Counted from the first letter of the stretch, positions 1 through 5,487 are shown. The stretch is 6,496 nucleotides of DNA from Longicatena sp. (GCA_020025055.1 JAHHST010000075.1:1-6496), one strand, 5' to 3'. Program-made: numbers and translations. Notes: generated by a model not told the origin, from the sequence alone.

Positions 1-10
1 ATTCTCCTTT
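1..10 (-). promoter_or_regulatory. Ribosome binding site of a gene beyond the left edge
   Basis: Read on the minus strand, the last bases of the window are AAAGGAGAAT, a strong Shine-Dalgarno sequence. Its start codon would lie just outside the window. With the promoter at 23-50 it implies a minus-strand gene beginning within about ten bases of the edge, with a leader of only about 20-25 nt. The identity of that gene cannot be seen; in relatives the gene after divIC is often an S1-domain protein or tilS. Confidence 0.6.
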
Positions 11-22
11 CAACATTATCGT

Positions 23-50
23 ATTATAAATGCATTCTTTTGGTTACAAA
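23..50 (-). promoter_or_regulatory. Sigma-A-type promoter for the gene off the left edge
   Basis: On the minus strand a perfect TATAAT lies at 28-23. Upstream of it is TTTGTA (50-45, 16-nt spacer) or TTGTAA (49-44, 15-nt spacer), a moderate -35 match. Transcription would begin near position 16, just before the ribosome binding site at 10-1. The -35 element overlaps the U-tract of the terminator at 46-84, so the upstream gene stops exactly where the next transcription unit begins. Confidence 0.5.
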
Positions 51-84
51 AAAGACTGATTTCTACATGTTGAAATCAGTCTTT
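46..84 (-). terminator. Intrinsic terminator of the AT-hook protein gene
   Basis: A perfect 13-bp stem pairs 51-63 with 72-84 around an 8-nt loop. On the minus strand it runs into a TTTTTT tract (53-48), the standard form of a Rho-independent terminator. The stem starts four bases after the stop codon of the gene at 88-774. The plus-strand side is also T-rich (ATTTTATAA), but no plus-strand gene arrives here. Confidence 0.85.
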
Positions 85-87
85 ATT

Positions 88-774
88 TTATAATTCAATA
101 ATATTTCCTCGTTTATCTGCCAAAATCACACTCATATTTAATTTATTTTTTACTTCTGTTGGAATTTCATTCCATTGTCTACGATACGCAATAGAATCAT
201 TGAATGCCATACTATAATGAATAGATGTATCTTCCATCTGTTTTAAAATTTCTCCAATTTTAACAGGTAATGGTTGTTTTCTTCCTCTTTTAATTCCTTG
301 TACATTAATTACCCATTTTTGTTCATCATGACATGCTTCGATACAATCTTTTTTTAACATATAATCCCAACCATGTTCTAATAACCATTCTTCAATTAAA
401 TTACACAAATCTTCTGTATTTCTTTTCATCTTACTTTTTTTCGCTGCTAATTTTTCTTCTTCTGTTTTTGCAGGTCTTCCACGTTTTTTATCTGGATACA
501 TTCTTGTTCTAGTTTCTAAATCATTCAATTGAAAACGAACTGTTAAATGTGAGCCAAATCCTGTATTACCTTTTGGTCTTTGTAAGATTTCATCCCCATC
601 AAACATTCTTTTATATATTGCTTGGCAACATGTTGGCATTGTCGCATGATATGGAGATACCTCCGCATGTAATTTCTTTGAATTTATTTCTATATATTCT
701 TTCCCTTCTTTCAATGCTTCTTCTTTTAAACAATCAATTTTATTTAAATAATCTTTAATTCCTGGTCCTTTCAT
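88..774 (-). CDS. Putative DNA-binding protein: winged-helix-like domain, AT-hook, and degenerate PD-(D/E)XK-like C-terminal half
   Basis: 228 residues from the preferred start. Residues 1-85 resemble, from memory, a small winged-helix-like domain found near HNH and restriction genes (pattern: LH, then MP.CC, then GDEI, then LTVRF). Residues 96-118 form a very basic linker with a perfect AT-hook, KRGRPAK, suited to the minor groove of AT-rich DNA; a second KRGRKQP lies near 162. The C-terminal half (about 124-228) resembles a family whose core reads W-V-I-E-V-K-G and later contains QRM, YAIA and a YRR.W..LP stretch. Here these are WVINVQG, KQMED, YSMAF and YRRQWNEIP, so the expected Glu and Lys are Asn and Gln. 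If the fold is right, the protein may bind DNA without cutting it. The start at 774 is chosen over the ATG at 792 because AAGGAG (784-789) lies 9 nt before 774 and inside the longer reading. It is divergent from the HNH gene, perhaps as partner or autoregulator. No signal peptide or membrane segment is visible. The family assignment is recalled and not computed. Confidence 0.6.
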   Translation of the reverse strand: MKGPGIKDYLNKIDCLKEEALKEGKEYIEINSKKLHAEVSPYHATMPTCCQAIYKRMFDGDEILQRPKGNTGFGSHLTVRFQLNDLETRTRMYPDKKRGRPAKTEEEKLAAKKSKMKRNTEDLCNLIEEWLLEHGWDYMLKKDCIEACHDEQKWVINVQGIKRGRKQPLPVKIGEILKQMEDTSIHYSMAFNDSIAYRRQWNEIPTEVKNKLNMSVILADKRGNIIEL

Positions 775-783
775 TCTCCCACT

Positions 784-789
784 CTCCTT
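784..789 (-). promoter_or_regulatory. Ribosome binding site fixing the start at 774
   Basis: Minus-strand AAGGAG lies 9 nt upstream of the ATG at 774-772. The in-frame ATG at 792-790 has no purine-rich sequence upstream (its preceding bases read TACAATGTAAGCA), so it would place this site inside the coding sequence. The shorter start is therefore preferred. Confidence 0.75.
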
Positions 790-794
790 CATTG

Positions 795-823
795 CTTACA
801 TTGTAATTGTTTTGTTTTGTCGA
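795..823 (-). promoter_or_regulatory. Weak candidate promoter for the AT-hook protein gene
   Basis: On the minus strand TCGACA (823-818, five of six matches to TTGACA) is followed after 17 nt by TGTAAG (800-795, four of six matches to TATAAT). A better -10, TACAAT (805-800), overlaps it but has no -35 partner at the right distance. Either would start transcription close to the start codon at 774, which also argues against the ATG at 792. Confidence 0.25.
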
Positions 824-901
824 ATGCACGCAGTTTTTGGGATTAATTAATATTTATCTTAATTTTTTGTTATAGAAAGAGACACATATTTACTTAAGAA
901 G

Positions 902-910
902 TGTTAAAAT
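902..910 (+). promoter_or_regulatory. Candidate extended -10 promoter of the HNH gene
   Basis: TGTTAAAAT fits an extended -10 element (TG, one base, then TAAAAT). No good -35 box stands 16-18 nt upstream. A second possibility is the perfect TATAAT at 939-944, which would give a leader of about 14 nt but also lacks a clear -35. The divergent region 775-964 is otherwise noncoding and very AT-rich. Confidence 0.35.
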
Positions 911-925
911 AAAAATAGGAAAGAC

Positions 926-950
926 CTATATTACATATTATAATATATAG
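926..950. promoter_or_regulatory. Imperfect palindrome, possible operator of the divergent pair
   Basis: CTATAT at 926-931 is mirrored by ATATAG at 945-950. Nine of twelve positions pair around a centre at 938, and a perfect 12-bp palindrome, ATATTATAATAT, lies inside it at 935-946. It overlaps a TATAAT element and ends seven bases before the GGTG of the HNH gene's ribosome binding site. A protein bound here would block that gene. In such AT-rich DNA chance palindromes are common. Confidence 0.3.
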
Positions 951-964
951 AAAGTTGGTGAATT

Positions 965-2023
965 ATGAGAAAGATGTTACTAAAAAAATTATTAAATATT
1001 CTTGATTCTATTGAGTTACAAGGAATTGATTTACACGATGCTAAAATTCAAGTTTATGAAATTCTAACAAATGATTATTATTCTTTAAGTTATCAAGAAG
1101 TATGTCGAATTTTAGATTTTTTAAAGGAGTACTCGCTGATTCATGAAACCATCCATGGAATTGACTTAAACCCTGCTCCAACCATTTATGCAAAATGTAA
1201 TCAAAACTCAGATTTAGAAGCTCTTGCTTTATTTGAATCCTTTATTAATAATGAAAATTGTTTTACTTTTTTTAAAAAACAACTCAAAAAAAACGAATGG
1301 ATTACAAAAGATTTTATGGAGTCTAAATTAGACTATAATCTATTTCATTTATTTATACAAACAACAATGTTTGAAACAGAAAATGAAATTTATCGTATTC
1401 GTCCTGTCTTATTAGACCAATTGCATAGCATTATGGTAGAATATTCTGAAAATCCAAAATTACTAATTTCAATTACTTTAGAAGCTCTATATACTTCTGC
1501 AATTGTACGGCACGAAGATATGCGTATTGATTATAAAAACACGCATTTACCGATGACTAAATATAAACATTTATCAACTATTTTATCGATTATTCCAAGA
1601 AAAGGAATTCCTCATGATCGTGATGAAACAAAAGCATTGCAAACCTTTTATAAAGATACTTTGTTTAATGAATTTGAGCACGCTTGTCCATTATGTGGTA
1701 TACAAATACCACACATGTTGATTGCTTCTCATATTAAGCCTTTCCGAGATTGTGCACATATTTTTGAAGCAATCGATCATAATAACGGCTTACTATTATG
1801 TAGAAATCATGATTATTTATTTGACCAAGGATATTTTACATTTGATCAACAAGGTTATATTATTTTAAGTCAAAAATTATTAAAATATGATAATTTAGAT
1901 GCTTATGTCATAAAGAAAAATTATAAATTACCATCTTCTTATTTAACCGATGAAAGACTTCAATTTTTAGATTATCATAGAAAACATATTTTTATTGATT
2001 CTGATTCACACAAAGATAAATAA
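965..2023 (+). CDS. HNH endonuclease with a long unrecognised N-terminal region
   Basis: 352 residues. The C-terminal third is a clear HNH nuclease domain of the HNH_2 type: Cys-Pro-Leu-Cys-Gly at 241-245, ASHIKPF with the first catalytic His at 256, the NNG turn at 273-275 and LLCRNHDYLFDQGY at 277-290, which gives the second Cys/His pair (C279, H282). CxxC with CxxH is the usual zinc-holding pattern and H256 the metal-activating residue, so it looks catalytically intact. Residues 1-230 match nothing I recognise. They are predicted largely helical and may supply recognition or partner binding. The cleavage target is unknown; relatives of this domain are common in restriction and other defence genes. 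The start is bounded by an in-frame TGA at 959-961. The ribosome binding site is weak (GGTG at 957-960, only 4 nt from ATG), and an ATG at 974 is an alternative. It is the only plus-strand gene here and converges on divIC across a shared terminator. No signal peptide was seen. Confidence 0.9.
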   Translation: MRKMLLKKLLNILDSIELQGIDLHDAKIQVYEILTNDYYSLSYQEVCRILDFLKEYSLIHETIHGIDLNPAPTIYAKCNQNSDLEALALFESFINNENCFTFFKKQLKKNEWITKDFMESKLDYNLFHLFIQTTMFETENEIYRIRPVLLDQLHSIMVEYSENPKLLISITLEALYTSAIVRHEDMRIDYKNTHLPMTKYKHLSTILSIIPRKGIPHDRDETKALQTFYKDTLFNEFEHACPLCGIQIPHMLIASHIKPFRDCAHIFEAIDHNNGLLLCRNHDYLFDQGYFTFDQQGYIILSQKLLKYDNLDAYVIKKNYKLPSSYLTDERLQFLDYHRKHIFIDSDSHKDK

Positions 2024-2029
2024 TAAATA

Positions 2030-2057
2030 AAAAACTGTAATTCAATTTACAGTTTTT
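2030..2057. terminator. Bidirectional terminator between the HNH gene and divIC
   Basis: A perfect 11-bp stem pairs 2030-2040 with 2047-2057 around a 6-nt loop. A5 on the left and T5 on the right give a U-tract on both strands (TTTTTATTTAT on plus, TTTTTTATTTA on minus). It serves both converging genes: it starts seven bases after the HNH stop codon and overlaps the divIC stop codon at 2058-2056. Confidence 0.88.
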
Positions 2058-2376
2058 ATTTATCTACTTCATTTGAATTACCTTTTGCAGGTAATTTAAA
2101 GATTTGTTCTCCAGGTTTGCTTACTAAATATTCCCCTCTAGCATAGCGTTTAACATATTCAGGATCTTCCAAATTTTCTTTTTTCTTTCTTAATTCTTTT
2201 TCTTCATCCTTTAATGTACCAATTAGCGTTTCTTTATCTGAAATTTCTTTTTTCAAACGTATTGTTGTTACAAATTCTTCCGCTGCTAATAATATAAATA
2301 CGCAGGATACAAAGATAATCGCAATACTAATAATACTACGAAATGGATGCTTTTTACGTTTTACTATTTTTGCCAT
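2056..2376 (-). CDS. divIC: Septum formation initiator, DivIC/FtsB family
   Basis: 106 residues, normal for the family. DivIC (FtsB in proteobacteria) is a bitopic membrane protein that joins FtsL and DivIB/FtsQ in the divisome and helps activate septal wall synthesis. The sequence shows a short basic cytoplasmic tail (1-13, KIVKRKKHPFR), one membrane segment at about 14-33, a charged coiled coil at about 36-70 and the family's end motif DPEYVKRYARGEYLVSKPGE at 71-90. AAGGAGG lies 10 nt before the ATG, inside the end of yabQ; the two genes overlap by 23 nt, so they are co-transcribed. Being last in a yabP-yabQ-divIC string is the order known from Bacillus. A second FtsL-like or DivIC-like paralogue is the only real alternative. 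Confidence 0.88.
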   Translation of the reverse strand: MAKIVKRKKHPFRSIISIAIIFVSCVFILLAAEEFVTTIRLKKEISDKETLIGTLKDEEKELRKKKENLEDPEYVKRYARGEYLVSKPGEQIFKLPAKGNSNEVDK

Positions 2377-2767
2377 TATAAATAATCCTCCTTATATTTT
2401 TCGGTAACTTAATTATAACAAGGATTTTCATTTTGACAAGTTTAATTTTTTGATAAATTGGGCTACATAATTTCTTGATAAAACAAAATACATTCAAAAA
2501 TAACGAATCATAGAAAAGATAATATATAATCATTCCAATTAAAAAAATACAGATTAAATATACATTCGTTATTCCACCATTAATGCAATAAATCCCATAA
2601 AATAAAATCAAAGTAAATAGGATATGATAGAGAATTTCCATCCATGAACGAAAAAATTTTCGTTTTATATACTTAATAAAATATAATATGCAACGATAAC
2701 CTAATGCATATACCCATCCCATTAAAAAACTATACAAAATTGATTGAATTTGAATAGGTAATAACAT
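2354..2767 (-). CDS. yabQ: Spore cortex biosynthesis membrane protein, YabQ-like
   Basis: 137 residues. YabQ is a membrane protein of the mother cell, needed in Bacillus subtilis for making the spore cortex and located around the forespore. The N-terminus (IQIQSILYSFLMGWVYALGY) has the family's pattern of Q, aromatic residues and MG before a first membrane helix at about 8-31. Two further helices are at about 45-62 and 67-87, with NGG between them, followed by a basic, lysine-rich tail. It is clearly shorter than the roughly 210-residue Bacillus protein and much of its sequence is generic hydrophobic, so position supports the name as much as sequence does. It begins in a TAATG overlap with yabP and has no strong ribosome binding site of its own, which suggests translational coupling. 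It overlaps divIC by 23 nt. Confidence 0.75.
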   Translation of the reverse strand: MLLPIQIQSILYSFLMGWVYALGYRCILYFIKYIKRKFFRSWMEILYHILFTLILFYGIYCINGGITNVYLICIFLIGMIIYYLFYDSLFLNVFCFIKKLCSPIYQKIKLVKMKILVIIKLPKNIRRIIYNGKNSKT

Positions 2768-3066
2768 TATTTAAATAATCTTTCAATAACCGATTCTTTC
2801 CCACTATTCTTTTTATTTGATACATAGGATAAAGATTCAATTGTTCCTTTAATAATCACATCTCCTCTTTCTGTATCTAACTTTCCTAATTTTAAGTTTT
2901 TCCCTTGTATTAGCATCCAGCCTTGTGCAGTATCTAATAAAAACTCATTGGCATCAAAACTATCAATTTGTTTAACTCCTGTAAGTTCCATTACTTTGCG
3001 ATCTTTTATAACAACATTGTGATATGGATTTGTTTCAAATCGTAATGGATTCGTATTTTCTTCCAT
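2767..3066 (-). CDS. yabP: Sporulation protein YabP (YabP/YqfC family)
   Basis: 99 residues, the usual length. YabP is needed for spore cortex formation in Bacillus and is made in the mother cell. The family's marks are plain: HNVVIKDRKVMELTGVKQID at 16-35, SFDANEFLLDTAQGWMLIQG at 36-55, a KLDTERGDVIIKG strand pair and the closing RLFK. There is no signal peptide or membrane helix; the fold is expected to be all beta. A very good ribosome binding site (AAAGGAGG, 9 nt before ATG) lies in the 82-nt gap after the ispE terminator, so a promoter for yabP-yabQ-divIC should lie at 3067-3121. I could not identify a convincing one: CATAGAAT (3100-3093) resembles a sigma-E -10 but has no matching -35. 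The neighbouring S4-domain gene yabO of Bacillus is not present here. Confidence 0.93.
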   Translation of the reverse strand: MEENTNPLRFETNPYHNVVIKDRKVMELTGVKQIDSFDANEFLLDTAQGWMLIQGKNLKLGKLDTERGDVIIKGTIESLSYVSNKKNSGKESVIERLFK

Positions 3067-3122
3067 ACTAAAATTCCTCCTTTTTCCTTATCATTCTATG
3101 TTGTCTTATCACTTCTTAGTAC

Positions 3123-3150
3123 AAAAAAGAACATGTATTACACACGTTCT
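3123..3150 (-). terminator. Intrinsic terminator after ispE
   Basis: On the minus strand a 9-bp stem (AGAACGTGT at 3150-3142 with ACATGTTCT at 3136-3128, including one G-U pair) closes a 5-nt loop and runs into TTTTTTG (3128-3122). The ispE stop codon at 3151-3149 is partly inside the stem. It separates the rnmV-rsmA-ispE unit from yabP. Confidence 0.82.
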
Positions 3151-3985
3151 ATAAAAAACTAGTATCACAAACAAACATATGATTCTTTTGATAATACGTA
3201 TATGCTTTTTTTATTAAGTTTTCATCTTCACTAATTGCGAAAACACAACTTCCGCTTCCTGACATTAACACACATGAAAATCCCATTTCTTTTAAATTTT
3301 CTTTAATTTCTTTAATTTCAGGTGCAAATTTAAACGCACTATCTTCTAATGAATTTCCGATATGATCTGATACTTTTTCAAATTGTTTTTTTTCTAATAA
3401 TTGTTTTATATACGATACATCTGGATGTGCACAAGATACGTAATCTAATGTTTCATACGCTTCTTTTGTGGATACACCAACGTTTGGTTTTACTAATAAC
3501 ACATGTGGTTTCCAATCGAAAGAGAACGGAATTAAATGATCTCCGATTCCTTGTACAATACTACATGTATTCAAGACACAAAAAGGAATATCTGCTCCTA
3601 TTTTTTTTCCTAATTGTGCTAATTCTTCAAGAGTGATATGAATATCACAAAGCTTCCAAATTCCTCTTAGTACTGCTGCAGCATCTGCACTTCCTCCTGC
3701 TAATCCTGCCTGTGATGGAATACGTTTATGTAGATGAATATGGAAATGTTGTGTTAATTGAAATGTATCTCTCATTAATTTTACAGCTTTTACAACCGTA
3801 TTTGATTCATCCATCGCAACTGTTTGATCATCCGTTGTGAATTGATCTTCTTGTGCTAATGCTATTTCAATATCATCATGAAATGCTAAAGGAATCATAA
3901 TCATGTCTAATTCATGATATCCGTCTTCCCGTTTTCCAATGACATTAAGTGCTAAATTAATTTTTGCATTCGCTTGGATTAACAT
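3149..3985 (-). CDS. ispE: 4-diphosphocytidyl-2-C-methyl-D-erythritol kinase (IspE)
   Basis: 278 residues, a normal length. It phosphorylates CDP-methylerythritol with ATP in the cytoplasm, step four of the methylerythritol phosphate route to isoprenoids, which also feeds undecaprenyl carrier for wall synthesis. It is a GHMP-family kinase: AKINLALNV with the substrate-site Lys at 8, DGYHELDMIM at 21-30, the glycine-rich ATP loop PSQAGLAGGSADAAAVLRG at 90-108, GADIPFCV with the catalytic Asp at 132, and LMSGSGSCVFA at 240-250. All expected key residues are present, so it should be active. The ATG lies 7 nt after GAGGTG, inside the end of rsmA; the genes overlap by 29 nt. The enzyme's presence shows that this organism uses the methylerythritol phosphate pathway at least in part. 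Confidence 0.98.
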   Translation of the reverse strand: MLIQANAKINLALNVIGKREDGYHELDMIMIPLAFHDDIEIALAQEDQFTTDDQTVAMDESNTVVKAVKLMRDTFQLTQHFHIHLHKRIPSQAGLAGGSADAAAVLRGIWKLCDIHITLEELAQLGKKIGADIPFCVLNTCSIVQGIGDHLIPFSFDWKPHVLLVKPNVGVSTKEAYETLDYVSCAHPDVSYIKQLLEKKQFEKVSDHIGNSLEDSAFKFAPEIKEIKENLKEMGFSCVLMSGSGSCVFAISEDENLIKKAYTYYQKNHMFVCDTSFL

Positions 3986-4832
3986 TTTTAATCACCTCAT
4001 ATAGTTGTTTAAATTCGTCTAGTGTTAAACTTTCTGCTCTACGTTTTTCATCAATTTTTGCATCCATTAAATATTGTTTTGCTTTTTCTTTATCATTACA
4101 ATATTCTGAAAAGTTATTTAATATTGTTTTTCTTCTTTGTTTAAAGCATGCTTTTACCATTTCAAAGAATACTTGTTCATTAATAGAATCTTCTTTTTTA
4201 TGGAATGTAAATTGTAAAACTGCACTATCTACATTTGGTTTTGGATTAAATACATTTTTTGGTACTTTCATAACTGAACGTACATCACAACGATATTGTG
4301 TCACAATACTTAATGCATTATATTCTTTCGTATTTACTTGTGCATTAAAACGATCAGCGACTTCTTTTTGCATCATAACTGTGATTGCTTTAATATCTGC
4401 TTCTGACTCAAATATTTTAAATAAAATTGGTGTTGTAATATAGTATGGCAAATTTGCCGCAATTACTACATCCATTCCTTGATCTTGATATTTCTTTACC
4501 CATTCTTTTAAATCAATTTCTAAAAAATCTTGTAATATAACAGTAACATTATCATATTCACTTAATGTATCTTTTAATACTTCTGGTAAACGACTATCAA
4601 TTTCAAAGCATACAACTTCTTTTGCATATTCACAAAGATATTGTGTCAATGCTCCAATTCCTGGTCCGATTTCAAATACGACACAATGATCATTTATAAT
4701 TGCATTACGTGCAATTTTTTCTACAACACTTGGCTCTGTTAAAAAGTTTTGTCCGTAATTTTTTTTAGCAAATAATTCATATGTATCTAAAATTTCTTTT
4801 GTTCTTGATGGGGTTGCAATTGGTTTTTTCAT
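3957..4832 (-). CDS. rsmA: 16S rRNA (adenine1518-N6/adenine1519-N6)-dimethyltransferase RsmA (KsgA)
   Basis: 291 residues, typical of the family. It transfers four methyl groups from S-adenosylmethionine to two adjacent adenines in the helix 45 loop of 16S rRNA and acts as a late checkpoint in small-subunit assembly; its loss gives kasugamycin resistance. Visible motifs: KKNYGQNFL at 23-31, the SAM-binding EIGPGIGALT at 54-63, the acidic FEIDSRL at 76-82, the catalytic NLPYYITTP at 127-135, FNPKPNVDSAV at 195-205, and FKQRRKTILNN with RRAESLTLDEF in the small C-terminal domain. All are intact, and NLPYYITTP fits RsmA rather than an Erm resistance methylase. The ribosome binding site AAAGGG lies 7 nt before the ATG, overlapping the end of rnmV; the start codon is 4 nt beyond the rnmV stop. 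Confidence 0.98.
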   Translation of the reverse strand: MKKPIATPSRTKEILDTYELFAKKNYGQNFLTEPSVVEKIARNAIINDHCVVFEIGPGIGALTQYLCEYAKEVVCFEIDSRLPEVLKDTLSEYDNVTVILQDFLEIDLKEWVKKYQDQGMDVVIAANLPYYITTPILFKIFESEADIKAITVMMQKEVADRFNAQVNTKEYNALSIVTQYRCDVRSVMKVPKNVFNPKPNVDSAVLQFTFHKKEDSINEQVFFEMVKACFKQRRKTILNNFSEYCNDKEKAKQYLMDAKIDEKRRAESLTLDEFKQLYEVIKNVNPSECKN

Positions 4833-4836
4833 ATCT

Positions 4837-5376
4837 TTACCCTTTCTTATCTTCTAAAATAGCTTCTAAAGTTTCTTTTGTTAAATGAAGCATATTTAAT
4901 CGTTTATATAATGTTTTTGCATTTGGTTTTCCTAAATAATAATGTTTCGCAATGATTTCTCTTTTACTACTTGAATCATCTCTACCACTTAGACCTAAAT
5001 CAATATATTCTTGCCAAGATAGCGTTTCTCTAGGATTATTTTCATAAGTAAACATATGTTGTAAAGCATCAAAAAGATCTTCTTTAGAAGCATGTTCTAC
5101 ACCTACTTTTTTGCTTGTTTTGGCCTTGTTTTTTTCAATATATGCATTTTTACATCCTGGTATTTTTTGATTAATTGTTGTGCGTATTTTCTCTCCAGGA
5201 AAATCCGGATCAGTAAAAATGATAACACCTCTTGTATTTGCCGCAATTTCTATTTGTTTCAATGTATCCTTTGATAAATGTGTTCCATGTGTTTCAATAG
5301 TGTCACACTCAAAATAGCTTTGTAACACATTGGTATCATTTTTTCCTTCTACAACAATAAATTCTTTTATTTTCAT
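4837..5376 (-). CDS. rnmV: Ribonuclease M5 (5S rRNA maturase)
   Basis: 179 residues from the preferred ATG. RNase M5 cuts 5S rRNA precursor on both sides of its double-stranded stem, acting with ribosomal protein L18 in Bacillus. The N-terminal Toprim domain shows KEFIVVEGKNDT (catalytic Glu10) and GVIIFTDPDFPGEKIR (Asp56 and Asp58), followed by GVEHASKEDLFDAL. The C-terminal part has DLGLSGRDDSSSKREII and a short helical tail, as in M5 proteins. DnaG-type primases share Toprim but are far longer. A longer reading from GTG at 5385 is possible, but AGGTGG (5382-5387) stands 5 nt before the ATG at 5376 and contains that GTG, and MKIKEFIVVEG aligns with the known start of the Bacillus enzyme. 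It is first in the rnmV-rsmA-ispE unit. No convincing promoter was found in 5388-5463, so some transcription may come from the gene upstream. Confidence 0.96.
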   Translation of the reverse strand: MKIKEFIVVEGKNDTNVLQSYFECDTIETHGTHLSKDTLKQIEIAANTRGVIIFTDPDFPGEKIRTTINQKIPGCKNAYIEKNKAKTSKKVGVEHASKEDLFDALQHMFTYENNPRETLSWQEYIDLGLSGRDDSSSKREIIAKHYYLGKPNAKTLYKRLNMLHLTKETLEAILEDKKG

Positions 5377-5381
5377 CTCTA

Positions 5382-5387
5382 CCACCT
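5382..5387 (-). promoter_or_regulatory. Ribosome binding site deciding the rnmV start
   Basis: Minus-strand AGGTGG lies 5 nt before the ATG at 5376-5374. The only upstream in-frame candidate, GTG at 5385-5383, is part of this very site and has no Shine-Dalgarno sequence of its own. Confidence 0.75.
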
Positions 5388-5463
5388 ACTTGTATAGTTT
5401 ACCACAAATCTATTCATGGCGCTATGTATGTATTTTATATTTTTCCATCACAATCACCAAAAG

Positions 5464-5487
5464 AAAACGCACAAATACGTGCGTTTT
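5464..5487. terminator. Hairpin terminator after the 3D-domain gene
   Basis: A perfect 9-bp stem pairs 5464-5472 with 5479-5487 (core ACGCAC/GTGCGT) around 6 nt. On the minus strand it follows the stop codon at 5498-5496 and runs into TTTTCTTTTGG, a modest U-tract that may allow read-through into rnmV. On the plus strand the tail is a nearly unbroken T-run to 5497, so it would end plus-strand transcription more efficiently, although no plus-strand gene is visible before it. Confidence 0.75.

Noticed and set aside
549..758. 69-codon plus-strand frame with hydrophobic translation
   Set aside because: It is antisense to the AT-hook protein gene; the hydrophobicity comes from reading lysine- and glutamate-rich codons backwards. 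No ribosome binding site was seen.
46..2060. Direct repeats or attachment sites flanking the HNH pair
   Set aside because: The two boundary terminators share only A/T runs; no repeat longer than chance in this AT-rich DNA was seen, and no integrase or transposase is present.
3067..3121. Sigma-E promoter for yabP
   Set aside because: CATAGAAT at 3100-3093 (minus) resembles the -10, but no matching -35 is found 13-15 nt upstream. A promoter is expected here but cannot be assigned.
3964..4443. 159-codon plus-strand reading frame opposite rsmA
   Set aside because: It lies wholly antisense to the clearly conserved rsmA, and its translation is a low-complexity mix of Ser, Phe and Leu with no recognisable domain. 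It is a mirror of AT-rich coding DNA.
3957..4832. Erm-type macrolide resistance methylase
   Set aside because: The catalytic motif NLPYYITTP, the full-length C-terminal domain and the rnmV/ispE neighbours all fit housekeeping RsmA.
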